A stretch of 64,000 nucleotides of DNA from Mesorhizobium sp. (GCF_004963255.1 NZ_SUGA01000005.1:1-64000), one strand, 5' to 3'; positions 1 through 8,739 are shown, counted from the first letter of the stretch. Numbers and translations are program-made. The notes: generated from the letters alone by a model not told the origin.

Positions 1-60
1 GCGGGACAGCGCCCCCCTCTGTCCTGCCGGACATCTCCCCCACGAGGGGGGAGATTGGCC
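1..60. repeat. Palindromic repeat, family A, half copy at window edge
   Basis: This stretch matches the right half of the element inside glyS (15741-15870): the same G+C-rich block, then CATCTCCCCCAC and GGGGGGAGAT forming a hairpin. The inverted left half would lie beyond the window edge. It ends 17 bases from the rnhB stop codon. Confidence 0.75.
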
Positions 61-77
61 GTCACCGTCGACGGTGC

Positions 78-773
78 TCACTCCAACCCGGCCAAGCTCT
101 CTTCCTCGACCACCTCAGCGCCACCCAGTCTGAACGGCGCGAACGAGGTCCGGTGCAGCCTTGCCACCGGGCCATGCGCCTCGATGGCGGTGCGGTGCCG
201 GACCGTCGCATAGCCCATGTGCACTTCGAAACCGTAGTGTTCGTGATGGCCGCCGCAGCCGCACATCATGCGGTCGCGCATCACCTTGGCGATGATCGAG
301 GCGGCGGCAATCGACTGCGAGCGCTGGTCGCCCTTGATCAGCGCGCGGCCCACGCAGGTGAGGCCTGGCGGGACGTCGCGGCCGTCGGCCAAGGCGAGTT
401 TCGGCTGCAGCGAGAGACCCGCGGCGGCGCGGCGCATCGCCTCGAGACTGGCTTTCAGGATGTTGCTGTTGTCGATGCCTTCGGCGCTGATCGAGGCCAT
501 CGATACGCTGAGCGCCGAGCCAAGGATCTTGAGGAACAGCGCCTCGCGCTGCAAATGGGTGAGGCGTTTGGAATCGTCGAGGCCTTCCGGGATATTCGCC
601 GGATTGAGCACCACCGCCGCAGCCACGACCGGACCCGCCAGCGGCCCGCGGCCTGCCTCGTCCATGCCCGCGACCGGCCACAACCCGTCGGCCATCGCCT
701 TCGTCTCGATCGAGAAGTCGGGCTTCTCGACCATTTCAAAGAGAAGCGGAGAATCGGAACGCGCGCGAGCCAT
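78..773 (-). CDS. rnhB: Ribonuclease HII
   Basis: This enzyme cleaves the RNA strand of RNA-DNA hybrids and nicks at single ribonucleotides misincorporated into DNA. The 231-residue protein shows the family signature [11 protein letters not shown] at about residues 38-48, giving acidic residues D38 and E39. The other two acidic positions fit D130 (LADG) and D167 (AKVMRD). Length is normal for the family. I chose the ATG at 773 (MARARSDS) because the reading frame upstream of it is Arg/Pro-rich and does not look like the family; an internal Met (MVEKPDF) is a possible alternative. It is followed by a palindromic repeat at the window edge. Confidence 0.95.
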   Translation of the reverse strand: MARARSDSPLLFEMVEKPDFSIETKAMADGLWPVAGMDEAGRGPLAGPVVAAAVVLNPANIPEGLDDSKRLTHLQREALFLKILGSALSVSMASISAEGIDNSNILKASLEAMRRAAAGLSLQPKLALADGRDVPPGLTCVGRALIKGDQRSQSIAAASIIAKVMRDRMMCGCGGHHEHYGFEVHMGYATVRHRTAIEAHGPVARLHRTSFAPFRLGGAEVVEEESLAGLE

Positions 774-899
774 GGTGCGGCGAGGTTCGCATCGGCTCCG
801 ATTCTCCGCAAGTCCCTCCGGGTCGGGTGGGGCGCCGGACCGGGAGGGCACCGTCTCACGGCCGGGGGGACAAGGGCCGGACGGAATTCTTGAAACAAG

Positions 900-942
900 A
901 GCAATTCCAGACGGAAAATCGCTTTGCCTGGAACTGCTTAGG
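900..942. repeat. Diverged copy of REP-like family C
   Basis: The segment begins AGCAATTCCAGACGG and ends CCTGGAACTGCT. Read on the minus strand it resembles the first hairpin of the copies at 13472, 50224 and 63004. It lies in the gap upstream of rnhB. Confidence 0.6.
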
Positions 943-968
943 GCCGGCCGTCGGGGCCGGCGCCATCT

Positions 969-2174
969 TCACAGCAGCATCAGCTGCTCGCCGGCGCCGG
1001 AGCCTGCGACGAATTGATCGACGCGAAGCTGCCGCCGTTCGACATTGAGGCCGAGGCGCTTGGCCGCGATCTCGAAGCGCCGGCCGATCTGCCAGGCATA
1101 GGGTCCGGCGCCTTTCATGCGCTTGCCCCACTCGGAATCGTAATCCTTGCCGTCGCGCATCGAACGGATCAGCGACATCACATGCCGGTAGCGGTCCGGA
1201 TAATGCCGCAACAGCCAGTCCTTGAAGATCGGCGCCACTTCCAGCGGCAGGCGCAGGATGACGTATCCGGCCTCCCGGGCGCCGGCGGCCCGCGCCGAAT
1301 CGAGGATGCGCTCCATCTCCGGATCGTTGAGGCCCGGAATGATCGGCGCCACCATCACCGAGGCCGGGATGCCGGCGTCCGACAATTGCCTGATCGCCTC
1401 CAGCCGCTTCGTCGGGGTCGACGCGCGCGGTTCCATGGTGCGGGCCAGCATGCGGTCCATCGTCGTCACCGAAAGCGCCACCTTGGCAAGGCCGCGCTCT
1501 GCCATGCGCGACAGGATGTCTATGTCGCGCGTCACCAGCGCCGACTTCGTCACGATGCCGACCGGGTGTCCGCGCGCCTCCAGCACCTCGAGGATCTCGC
1601 GCATGATGCGGTACTGCTTCTCGATCGGCTGGTAGGGATCGGTGTTGGTGCCGATGGCGATCGTGCGCGGCTGGTAGCCCGGCTTCGACAGCTCCCGGTC
1701 CAGCATGCGCGCCGCGTCCGGCTTGGCGAACAGCTTCGATTCGAAATCGAGCCCCGGCGACAGGCCCATGAAGGCATGCGTCGGCCGGGCGAAGCAGTAG
1801 ACGCAGCCATGCTCGCAGCCGCGATAGGGGTTGATCGAACGGTCGAAGGAAATGTCCGGCGACTCGTTGCGGGTGATGATGGTGCGCGGCTTCTCGACCT
1901 GCACTTCCGTCTTGAACGGCGGCAACTCCTCCAGCGAGTTCCAGCCGTCATCGAAGACATGCCGGCTAACCGGCTCGAACCGGCCGGACGGGTTGATGCC
2001 GGCCGAGCGGCCGCGATTGCGGTCGGGCCGCACGCGCATGCCGCTCTGCTCGATCATCGCGTTCGCCATCTCGGCTCTGCCTGCTCCGAAAGCGGCAATG
2101 TCGGCGCGCACGATCTGTTCCATTTTCGCCCTCTCCCAGGGACTGTCGGCAGGCTGTCGAATCGCTCTGTTCAT
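969..2174 (-). CDS. SPL-like radical SAM protein (PA0069-type)
   Basis: This is a probable radical S-adenosylmethionine enzyme of the spore-photoproduct-lyase-like (SplB/PA0069) family; its substrate is unknown. In the 401-residue form the 4Fe-4S ligating motif CEHGCVYC spans about residues 120-127, preceded by SINPYRG, as is usual in this group. Further on are GTNTDPYQP and IVTKS, typical of the SAM-binding barrel. I placed the start at MNRAIRQ; the frame stays open upstream (to 2252), and a later Met (MEQIVRAD) is also possible. It is not true spore photoproduct lyase: the host is not a spore former. It is followed by rnhB on the same strand. Confidence 0.85.
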   Translation of the reverse strand: MNRAIRQPADSPWERAKMEQIVRADIAAFGAGRAEMANAMIEQSGMRVRPDRNRGRSAGINPSGRFEPVSRHVFDDGWNSLEELPPFKTEVQVEKPRTIITRNESPDISFDRSINPYRGCEHGCVYCFARPTHAFMGLSPGLDFESKLFAKPDAARMLDRELSKPGYQPRTIAIGTNTDPYQPIEKQYRIMREILEVLEARGHPVGIVTKSALVTRDIDILSRMAERGLAKVALSVTTMDRMLARTMEPRASTPTKRLEAIRQLSDAGIPASVMVAPIIPGLNDPEMERILDSARAAGAREAGYVILRLPLEVAPIFKDWLLRHYPDRYRHVMSLIRSMRDGKDYDSEWGKRMKGAGPYAWQIGRRFEIAAKRLGLNVERRQLRVDQFVAGSGAGEQLMLL

Positions 2175-2272
2175 GAAACTATTCCTATTTTCTTGATGGG
2201 AACAAAGCAAGAACTTTTTCGCTTGAAGCGCGCAACTGGCGCATCGCCGCACTTTCCGCTATTCGGCTAGGC

Positions 2273-2776
2273 ATGCTCAGCGTTCTTATCGAGACCCGCA
2301 ACGACGAAGAGGGACTTGCCCGCACGCTCGCCTCGCTGGTCGGCGGCGCGGTCGAAGGCGTCGTGCGCGACGTGATCGTCTGCGATCAAGGCTCGACCGA
2401 CCAGACGCATCGTGTGGCCGAGCATGCCGGCTGTCATTATGTGAGCGGTGGGATCGGTTCCGGCATCGGCCAGGCCAAGGGCGACTGGCTGCTGCTTCTG
2501 GAACCCGGCGCCCGGCTCGCCGAAGGCTGGATCGACGAGGTCGTGGCGCACACGGCGAAACAGACCATGCCGGCGCGTTTCTCACGCGCCCGCGCCGACC
2601 GCTCGCCCTTCCTGGCCCGCGTCTTTTCGGGCAGCCGGGCGCTCGCCGAAGGTCTTGTCATCAGCAAGCGCCAGGCGTCCGCTCTGGCAAAGAGCGCGCG
2701 CAGCGCCGAAGCTCTGGCTCGCGGCCTCGCGACCAGGCGGTTGAACGCCGAAATCTGGGTGGCGCCGCCGAAGTGA
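2273..2776 (+). CDS. Small family-2-like glycosyltransferase
   Basis: This is a 167-residue protein with the front half of a GT-A glycosyltransferase fold. It opens MLSVLIETRNDEEGLARTL, followed by a CDQGSTDQT segment near residue 40, where family-2 enzymes carry the nucleotide-binding aspartate. A WLLLLEPGARL strand near residue 75 takes the place of the usual DxD region. It is shorter than ordinary family-2 enzymes and has no membrane segment, so donor and acceptor cannot be named. It stands alone between two minus-strand genes, only 12 bases from the end of moaB. Confidence 0.7.
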   Translation: MLSVLIETRNDEEGLARTLASLVGGAVEGVVRDVIVCDQGSTDQTHRVAEHAGCHYVSGGIGSGIGQAKGDWLLLLEPGARLAEGWIDEVVAHTAKQTMPARFSRARADRSPFLARVFSGSRALAEGLVISKRQASALAKSARSAEALARGLATRRLNAEIWVAPPK

Positions 2777-2788
2777 CGCCTGCGCCCC

Positions 2789-3346
2789 TTACGAAGTGGG
2801 CTTGCCGCCGCGCCTGAGATGCTCGTCCAGCCGCGGCATGATCTCGACGAAGTTGCAGGGCATGTGCCGGTAGTCGAGCTGTGCCTTGATGATGCCGTCC
2901 CACGCGTCCTTGCAGGCGCCGGGCGAGCCCGGAAGCACGAAGACGAAGGTGGCGTTGACGACGCCGCCGGTCGCACGGCTCTGGATCGTCGAGGTGCCGA
3001 TCTTGTCGTAGGAGATGCGGTGGAAAACTTCCGAAAAACCGTCCATGCGCTTTTCGAAGATCGGCTCCAGCGCCTCCGGCGTCACGTCGCGGCCGGTGAA
3101 ACCGGTGCCGCCGGTGGTGATCACGACGTCGATATTGTCGTCCTTTGACCAGCCGAGGACCTTGTCGCGGATCTTTTCGCGGTCGTCGGTGACGATGTCG
3201 CGCGCCGCAAGCACATGGCCGGCTTCCGCGATGCGGTCGGCCAGCGTCTGGCCCGACTTGTCGTCGGCAAGGCTGCGCGTGTCGGATACCGTCAGCACCG
3301 CGATGCGCACCGGAATGAACGGTCGGCTCTCATCAAGTTTCGCCAT
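2789..3346 (-). CDS. moaB: Molybdenum cofactor biosynthesis protein B
   Basis: MoaB/MogA-type proteins adenylylate molybdopterin late in molybdenum cofactor synthesis. The 185-residue sequence has IRIAVLTVSDTRS near the N-terminus, the molybdopterin-binding TTGGTGFTGRDVTPEA at about residues 78-93, and FVLPGSPGACKDAW at about 136-149. Length and motifs fit MoaB. Its first codons overlap the last 14 bases of ispE upstream, so the two are probably translated from one message, although their functions are not obviously linked. Confidence 0.93.
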   Translation of the reverse strand: MAKLDESRPFIPVRIAVLTVSDTRSLADDKSGQTLADRIAEAGHVLAARDIVTDDREKIRDKVLGWSKDDNIDVVITTGGTGFTGRDVTPEALEPIFEKRMDGFSEVFHRISYDKIGTSTIQSRATGGVVNATFVFVLPGSPGACKDAWDGIIKAQLDYRHMPCNFVEIMPRLDEHLRRGGKPTS

Positions 3347-4247
3347 CGCTCACGTCCATGCTGCGCGTGGCGGCCACGAACCAGTCGGGATGACGCGCGC
3401 GGATCTCGATCGCCGCGCGCTTGGCCACATTGCCGGTCTCGAACAGGCCGAAGCAGGTGGCGCCCGAGCCGGACATGCGCGCAAAGGCTGCGTCGGCGCG
3501 TTTGAGCGCTTTGAGCGCCTCGCCCACCGCAGGTTCGATCGAACTGGCGGCGCCTTCGAGATCGTTGCGGGTCGTTTCCAGCCAGTTGCGGACGGCATGG
3601 AAGTCGAGGCGCCTTGGCAGCGGCGGCAGCGCGTCATTATCGCGACGGGAGAGCGCCTTGAACACGTCCGGTGTCGAGACCGCGACGCCCGGATTGACCA
3701 GGACCAGACCTAGCGCCGGAAACGCGGAGAGCGGCGACACTTCATCGCCGATGCCGCGCGCGACCAGCGGCTTCGACTTCAGGCACATCGGCAGGTCGGC
3801 TCCGAGCGAAAGCCCGATCCGCGCCAGCGAAATCTCGTCGATATCGAGCTTCCAGAGCCGCACCAGGCCGTTGAGCGCGGCTGCCGCGTCGCTGGAGCCG
3901 CCGCCGACTCCCGAGGCGACCGGCAGGTTCTTCTCCAGCCGGATGGCGACCGGCGGCGTGCGCTGCACGCCGGCTTCGCGGCGCAGGGCATCGCGCGCCT
4001 TCACCACCAGATTGCCGTCGTCGAGCGGCAGGCCGGCGGCATATCGGCCGGACACCGAGAATTCATCCTGCTCCGCCGGTTCGATTTCCAACCGGTCGCC
4101 GAAGCGGGTGAACACGGCAAGGCTGTCGATGAGATGATAGCCGTCGCCGCGCCGTCCGGTGACATGCAGCGCCAGGTTGATCTTGGCCGGCGCAAGCCAT
4201 GTCCGGACCTCTGTGCCGGGCTCCAGAATGTCGGCTGCTGGCGAGAT
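3333..4247 (-). CDS. ispE: 4-diphosphocytidyl-2-C-methyl-D-erythritol kinase
   Basis: This is the GHMP-family kinase that phosphorylates CDP-methylerythritol in the non-mevalonate isoprenoid pathway; dxs of the same pathway lies at 60964. The N-terminal APAKINLALHVTGRR motif, the ATP loop ASGVGGGSSDAAAAL and the C-terminal MSGSGATCFGLF are all present. The first ATG in frame (4115) would cut off the APAKINL motif. Between a TGA near 4353 and that motif I find no ATG, GTG or TTG in frame. The best remaining start is an ATC at 4247, eight bases after AAGGA, giving 304 residues; ATT at 4229 and CTG at 4226 are alternatives. A sequencing error is possible. The upstream small gene ends at 4252. 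Confidence 0.85.
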   Translation of the reverse strand: MSPAADILEPGTEVRTWLAPAKINLALHVTGRRGDGYHLIDSLAVFTRFGDRLEIEPAEQDEFSVSGRYAAGLPLDDGNLVVKARDALRREAGVQRTPPVAIRLEKNLPVASGVGGGSSDAAAALNGLVRLWKLDIDEISLARIGLSLGADLPMCLKSKPLVARGIGDEVSPLSAFPALGLVLVNPGVAVSTPDVFKALSRRDNDALPPLPRRLDFHAVRNWLETTRNDLEGAASSIEPAVGEALKALKRADAAFARMSGSGATCFGLFETGNVAKRAAIEIRARHPDWFVAATRSMDVSDGET

Positions 4248-4251
4248 GGGA

Positions 4252-4437
4252 TCAGTCCTTGGCGAGACGATATTCGCCGGTCTTGGGATCCTTGACCAGC
4301 GTGCCCATCGTGCCGTTCGCCGCCTGTTTCTCGGTGCGCCGGATCTTGGCCGTCACGCGCTCGGCCTCGCGCACGAAAGCGCGGTAGCCGAAATAGGCGG
4401 CGGCGCCGACAACAGCGAAGAAAATGATCTGCGGCAT
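4252..4437 (-). CDS. Small single-span membrane protein
   Basis: This is a 61-residue protein starting MPQIIFFAVVGAAAYFGYRAF, a single hydrophobic span at the N-terminus, followed by a charged tail with RRTEK and ending in DPKTGEYRLAKD. The ATG at 4437 has a strong ribosome binding site (GGGAGGAG, six bases before), so I prefer it to an ATG ten codons upstream. It probably sits in the inner membrane with its tail in the cytoplasm. I do not recognise a named family. It stops just before ispE, and its last codons supply the AAGGA that may serve ispE. Confidence 0.75.
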   Translation of the reverse strand: MPQIIFFAVVGAAAYFGYRAFVREAERVTAKIRRTEKQAANGTMGTLVKDPKTGEYRLAKD

Positions 4438-4520
4438 ATCCAAACTCCTCCCGCGTTCTCGCGGCAAGGCCGGCCGAAGGGCTCGGTCAAGCGATCATGC
4501 TATCCGCAATCATGGCTTTT

Positions 4521-5378
4521 TCAAAGCCCGAAGCGCGCCCACAGCGCGCGTTCTTCCGCCGCATCGAGGACGCCGTTTGCGGCCGCAGCAGCGATATCGG
4601 GCGCCGAGAAGCGCGAGCCGAACAGGCCGAAACGGCCGAACAGGCCACGCGGCGCGGTGATCAGCTTGAGCTGCGTCTTGTCGCCGAAACGGGTCTTGAG
4701 CACGCTGCGCATGTCGCCCAGCGCATCGACAAGGCCGAGCTCGAGGCCGCGCTTGGCGGTCCAGAACAGGCCGGTGAACAGGTCGGGGTCGTCTTTCAGC
4801 TTGCTGCCGCGCCGCTCCTTGACGAGGTCGATGAAGGTCTCGTGCACTTCGAGCTGCAGCGCTTTCAGCCGCTCCACGTCTTCCTTCTTCTCGGGCTTGA
4901 ACGGATCGAGCACCGCCTTGTTCTGCCCGGCGGTGTGGACGCGCCGCTCGACGCCAATCTTCTTCATCAGCTCGGGGAAGCCGAACGAGGCCGAGACCAC
5001 GCCGATCGAGCCGACGATCGAGGACGGGTCGGCGAAGATCTCGTCGCCGGCGACCGCGATCATGTAGCCGCCGGAAGCCGCGACATCCTCGACGAAGACC
5101 AGCACCTTCTTGTTCTTTTCCGCCGCCAGGTCGCGGATGCGCTTGAAGATCAGCCGCGACTGCACCGGCGAGCCGCCCGGCGAATTGATCGAGATGGCGA
5201 TCGCCGGCGCGTCGAAGCCGAATGCCTTTTCGATGAGGCCGGCCGTCGAGGCGAGCGACAGGCTCGGCCGGAACTGGCCGCCGCCGGCCATGATGGTGCC
5301 CTGCAGCCGGATGACCGGAATGGTGACGACTGTCGAGCGCCAGGATTTCGGCAGCAGGCGGTTGAAAAGGCGTTTCAC
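4521..5378 (-). CDS. S49 family signal-peptide-peptidase-like protease
   Basis: This is a serine protease of the SppA/SohB family, which cleaves membrane-bound peptides using a Ser-Lys dyad. In the 285-residue form the nucleophile is S102 in the segment DVAASGGYMIA and the general base is K154 in GQNKAVLDPF. The SINSPGGSP segment at about 64-71 and DPSSIVGSIGV at about 117-127 are also family features. The reading frame is open up to a TTG at 5405, but the GTG at 5378 has GGAGA nine bases before it and gives the usual N-terminus. It is the short single-domain form rather than the double-length SppA. Confidence 0.88.
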   Translation of the reverse strand: MKRLFNRLLPKSWRSTVVTIPVIRLQGTIMAGGGQFRPSLSLASTAGLIEKAFGFDAPAIAISINSPGGSPVQSRLIFKRIRDLAAEKNKKVLVFVEDVAASGGYMIAVAGDEIFADPSSIVGSIGVVSASFGFPELMKKIGVERRVHTAGQNKAVLDPFKPEKKEDVERLKALQLEVHETFIDLVKERRGSKLKDDPDLFTGLFWTAKRGLELGLVDALGDMRSVLKTRFGDKTQLKLITAPRGLFGRFGLFGSRFSAPDIAAAAANGVLDAAEERALWARFGL

Positions 5379-5516
5379 GAACGGGTGTCTCCGGACAAGA
5401 TGCAAAGGAGCAGGGTAAGATCAGGCAAGTCGGTAATGTCTTTCGGGCGCGATGTCACCTTGCCTGCCATGTAGGCATTTGCCAGCCAACGGCAATGCCG
5501 CATCGCGCGGCTGGGA

Positions 5517-6308
5517 TCAATCGCCGAACAGCGATGCCAGGCCGTTGTTGATCATTTCCGTCCGCTCGGTCGGCGCGTTTCCGGATGGTCCGTGCAAGGC
5601 GAGCGGCGGGCGGATCGACAGTTTCCCGCGCGCGCCCAGCACCGCCCTGATGACGATGCGGATCGCCGCCGCGTCCGGACGCGGATGCACGCACAGCAAT
5701 TCGGCATCGCCAAAGCGCCCTTGGATTGCATCGAGAATGGCGACCAATTGCTCGGGCCGGGCGATGACTGCCAGACCGCCGCGCGGCCTGGCGACGGCGG
5801 CGGCGCTCCTGATCCAGCTTTCGAACAACCCGTCCTCCGCCACATGCGCCTGCCGGCGCAGCGCGTCGGGCGTCGAGCGGTCCTGCGCCGCGTTGAAAGG
5901 CGGGTTCATGATGACGAAGTCGAAGGAATTGTCGGCCAGTCCGGCTTCGACTCGTGCCCGGCCGGTCAGCGTCACGTCGGCCGTCAGCAGCGAGGCGCGG
6001 TCGCCGAGATGCGCATTGCCGGGATGCGAAAGCGTGGCGGCGGCGAACCCTGCCATTTCGGCGGAGCGCTCGACGAGCACGGCCTGGGCCGACGGGCAGC
6101 GCGAGAGCACGGCAAGCGCGGCAGCACCAGCCCCGGCGCCGAAATCGGCGAGCCGCCCGGAAAAATCGGCCGGCACGGCGGCCGCCAGCATCATGGCGTC
6201 CATGCCGGCGCGATGACCGCTCCGGCTCGGCTGCACCAGCCAGAAACGTCCGCGATGGAAGGCATCGACCGTGTGCGCCGGCGTATCTGGGGCGGTTGTC
6301 GCAGCCAT
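5517..6308 (-). CDS. tRNA1(Val) adenine-N6 methyltransferase-like protein
   Basis: This is a Rossmann-fold methyltransferase resembling TrmN6/YfiC, which methylates A37 of tRNA-Val. The 263-residue protein has an SAM-binding loop DFGAGAGAAAL at about residues 55-65 and the amino-methyltransferase motif NPPF at 135-138, which marks N-methylation of a base. The N-terminal GHRAGMDAMMLAA block is typical of this group. The exact substrate is inferred from family. Its ATG overlaps the stop of the upstream DUF2007 gene (TAATG), so the two are translationally coupled. Confidence 0.85.
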   Translation of the reverse strand: MAATTAPDTPAHTVDAFHRGRFWLVQPSRSGHRAGMDAMMLAAAVPADFSGRLADFGAGAGAAALAVLSRCPSAQAVLVERSAEMAGFAAATLSHPGNAHLGDRASLLTADVTLTGRARVEAGLADNSFDFVIMNPPFNAAQDRSTPDALRRQAHVAEDGLFESWIRSAAAVARPRGGLAVIARPEQLVAILDAIQGRFGDAELLCVHPRPDAAAIRIVIRAVLGARGKLSIRPPLALHGPSGNAPTERTEMINNGLASLFGD

Positions 6309-6532
6309 TATTTCTGGCGGATCTCGTTTTCGATGCCGGCATCCTTGAGGATGCGGCGCGCGGCATCGGCCTTCTCGGCGTCGACCATGACGCGCTTCTG
6401 CAAAAGGCCGATCGACCCTTCGAGCACGCTCATATTCTGGTCGGCGACGAAACAGGCGATGCCGGCGTCGCGCATCAGCGATTCGACAAAGGAGATCACG
6501 ACGGCGTCATTGGTGCGGACAAGCTCGATCAT
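6308..6532 (-). CDS. DUF2007 family small protein
   Basis: This 74-residue protein, MIELVRTNDAVVISFVESLM at the start, fits the DUF2007 ('putative signal transducing protein') family. These have a short beta-alpha-beta fold around the pattern DAGIACFVADQ followed by RVMVDAEKADAARRIL. No catalytic motif or membrane segment is visible. Function is unknown. Its stop codon overlaps the ATG of the methyltransferase gene downstream, and its 5' end faces the polyprenyl synthase gene across a 175-base divergent promoter region. Confidence 0.8.
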   Translation of the reverse strand: MIELVRTNDAVVISFVESLMRDAGIACFVADQNMSVLEGSIGLLQKRVMVDAEKADAARRILKDAGIENEIRQK

Positions 6533-6707
6533 CGAACGAAAATCGCAGGTTGCGGCGTTCGTGTAAACGTGCGGGTAAACACAGCGTCGGCAGAGCGCGC
6601 CAATTCGCCTCTTGCCGTGCCCGGTTGTGCCGCCCTAGAGTCGGTGCGGGATCAAGGGTGCCGTGGGTGCGCGCTGCTCGTGCGCGTCAATGTAGACGGG
6701 AGTTGTC

Positions 6708-7724
6708 GTGGTGGGTGTCGTTCTCAACATCGAAGGCAAGCGGGAACCCGCTTCCATCAAGGATCTGATCGATCTGACGGCCGCCGACATGGGACGCGTC
6801 AACGAACTGATCCTGTCCAAGGCGGGCTCCGACGTGGAGATGATCCCGGAGATCGCCAACCACCTGATCTCTTCCGGCGGCAAGCGCCTGCGCCCCATGT
6901 TGACGCTGGCCGCCGCGCAGATGTTCGGCTATTCGGGCGAAGGCCATGTCAAGCTCGCGACCGCCGTCGAGTTCATGCACACGGCGACGCTTCTGCATGA
7001 CGACGTGGTCGACGAGAGCGCGCTGCGCCGCGGCAAGAAGACGGCGCGCATGATCTGGGGCAACCAGGCGAGCGTGCTCGTCGGCGATTTCCTGCTCGGC
7101 CAGGCTTTCCGCATGATGGTCGAGGTCGGCTCGCTGGAAGCGTTGGACATCCTGTCGGCCGCCGCCTCCATCATCGCCGAGGGCGAGGTGATGCAGCTTG
7201 CCGCCGCCAAGAACCTCGACACCACCGAGGACGAGCATTTCGCCGTCATCAAGGCCAAGACCGCGGCGCTGTTCTCGGCTGCCGCCGAAGTCGGGCCGGT
7301 GATCGCCCAGGCCTCGCGCACCGATCGCGCCGCGCTGCGCTCTTACGGCATGAATCTCGGCCTTGCCTTCCAGCTCATCGACGACGCGCTGGATTACGGC
7401 GGGTCGAGCACGGATCTCGGCAAGAATGTCGGCGACGATTTCCGCGAGGGCAAGGTGACGCTGCCGGTGATCCTCGCCTATCGGCGCGGTACCAAGGCCG
7501 AGCGGACCTTCTGGAAGCGCGCCATCGAGGAAAACGTCACCGACGATGCCGGGCTCGAAAAGGCGATCGGCCTGATGGCCCGCCACGGCGCCATCGCCGA
7601 CACGATCGGCCGCGCCCGCCATTTCGGCGAGATCGCCCGCGACGCGCTGGCGCCGCTGGAGGCGACGCCGCAGAAATCGGCGCTGATCGACGTCATCGAT
7701 TTCTGCATCAGCCGGGTGAACTGA
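6708..7724 (+). CDS. ispB: Long-chain polyprenyl diphosphate synthase (octaprenyl/decaprenyl type)
   Basis: This enzyme condenses isopentenyl diphosphate onto an allylic primer to make the side chain of ubiquinone. The 338-residue protein has the first aspartate-rich motif LLHDDVVDESALRRG (D98, D99, D102) and the second LIDDALDYGG (D225, D226, D229), with GGKRLRPML at about 58-66 for pyrophosphate binding. The start is GTG at 6708 with GACGGGAG just upstream. It works with UbiA (21442, this window). In this group the product is often decaprenyl, so chain length is not certain. Confidence 0.93.
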   Translation: MVGVVLNIEGKREPASIKDLIDLTAADMGRVNELILSKAGSDVEMIPEIANHLISSGGKRLRPMLTLAAAQMFGYSGEGHVKLATAVEFMHTATLLHDDVVDESALRRGKKTARMIWGNQASVLVGDFLLGQAFRMMVEVGSLEALDILSAAASIIAEGEVMQLAAAKNLDTTEDEHFAVIKAKTAALFSAAAEVGPVIAQASRTDRAALRSYGMNLGLAFQLIDDALDYGGSSTDLGKNVGDDFREGKVTLPVILAYRRGTKAERTFWKRAIEENVTDDAGLEKAIGLMARHGAIADTIGRARHFGEIARDALAPLEATPQKSALIDVIDFCISRVN

Positions 7725-7817
7725 GGCTGCTTGGCACCCTGCGCCTGGCTGGCATCCGCCGGGCAGGGCGCTTGTGAATCCCGCTTTGGCCGCCTCGACA
7801 AAAGGCCGTTGGCCAAA

Positions 7818-7827
7818 TTATCTATAA
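7818..7827 (+). promoter_or_regulatory. BioR operator in front of bioR
   Basis: An exact TTATCTATAA, the known recognition sequence of the alphaproteobacterial biotin repressor BioR, ends two bases before the bioR ATG. It would give autoregulation. There is no Shine-Dalgarno sequence between operator and start, so the message may be leaderless. Confidence 0.9.
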
Positions 7828-7829
7828 AT

Positions 7830-8495
7830 ATGGCCAGCACAGAAGACACGATCGCCGTCCGCATCAGCAAGGAACTGGCGGACCGCATCATTTCAGGCGC
7901 GATCGAGCCCGGGTCGCGGCTGCGCCAGGACCATGTCGCCGAGGAATTCAAAACCAGCCACGTCCCGGTGCGCGAGGCCTTTCGCCGTCTGGAGGCGCAA
8001 GGCCTGGCGATCAGCGAGCCCAGGCGCGGCGTGCGCGTCGCCTCCTTCGACCTCGGCGAGGTCCGGGAGGTGGCCGAGATGCGCGCCGCGCTCGAAGTGC
8101 TGGCGTTGCGCCATGCCGCGCCGCATCTGACGGCATCGATCCTCGACCAGGCCGAGGAGGCGACCAAGGCCGGCGACAAGTCCCGCGACGTCCGCTCCTG
8201 GGAAGAGGCCAACCGCACCTTCCACCGGCTGATCCTGGCGCCCTGCAACATGCCGCGCCTGCTCTCCACCATCGACGACCTGCACGCGGCGAGCGCGCGG
8301 TTCCTGTTCGCCGCCTGGCGCTCGGAGTGGGAAACCCGCACCGACCAGGACCACCGCGCGATCCTCAGCGCGCTGCGGCAAGGCAACACCGAATCGGCCG
8401 CCGCCACGCTCGGCCGCCACGTGCAATGGATCGGCCAGAAGCCGGTCAAGACCGCCTCCGGCCGGACCCGCGACGCCTTCGCCATCGTGGGGTAG
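7830..8495 (+). CDS. bioR: GntR-family biotin repressor BioR
   Basis: This is a GntR/FCD-type regulator that represses biotin synthesis or transport genes in alphaproteobacteria. The 221-residue protein has an N-terminal winged helix (about residues 8-70, with the recognition region HVPVREAFRRLEAQGL) and an all-helical C-terminal domain with AEMRAALEVLALRHA and a later NRTFHRLIL segment. The BioR identity rests on context: exact TTATCTATAA boxes precede both this gene and bioY immediately downstream. The frame is open upstream of the ATG, but the sequence before it carries the operator and is not protein-like. Confidence 0.9.
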   Translation: MASTEDTIAVRISKELADRIISGAIEPGSRLRQDHVAEEFKTSHVPVREAFRRLEAQGLAISEPRRGVRVASFDLGEVREVAEMRAALEVLALRHAAPHLTASILDQAEEATKAGDKSRDVRSWEEANRTFHRLILAPCNMPRLLSTIDDLHAASARFLFAAWRSEWETRTDQDHRAILSALRQGNTESAAATLGRHVQWIGQKPVKTASGRTRDAFAIVG

Positions 8496-8568
8496 TGGGC
8501 TGCGGCGATTGGCCTGAGGCCTCTCAGCCTCGCCACCGTCGGAGCGACTGGTCGAGGCCTCTCGGCTT

Positions 8569-8739
8569 CGTCATTCCAGGGCGGAGCAAGGAGCGAAGCG
8601 ACGCGCGCAGACCCTGGAATCCATGCCGTTACGTCAAAGCTTTACAGCGGTGCAGAACGACCCCTGTTCTGCGCCGCTTTTGCCATTCGATCCTCGGGTC
8701 TCCGCGTCCGCTTCGCTCCCGCTCCGCCCGTGGATGACG
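8569..8739. repeat. Long palindromic repeat, family B, copy 1
   Basis: The two ends are inverted copies of each other: CGTCATTCCAGGGCGGAGCAA at the left and GCTCCGCCCGTGGATGACG at the right, around an unrelated core. A second copy with the same arms lies at 53926-54102. It fills most of the 339-base gap between bioR and bioY. No gene is visible inside it. Confidence 0.8.

Noticed and set aside
969..2174. Spore photoproduct lyase
   Set aside because: The protein has the radical SAM motif of that superfamily, but it fits the PA0069-type branch and the organism does not form spores.
4115..4117. The ATG at 4115 as start of ispE
   Set aside because: It would remove the conserved APAKINLALHV motif, part of the active site, which is clearly encoded upstream in the same frame.
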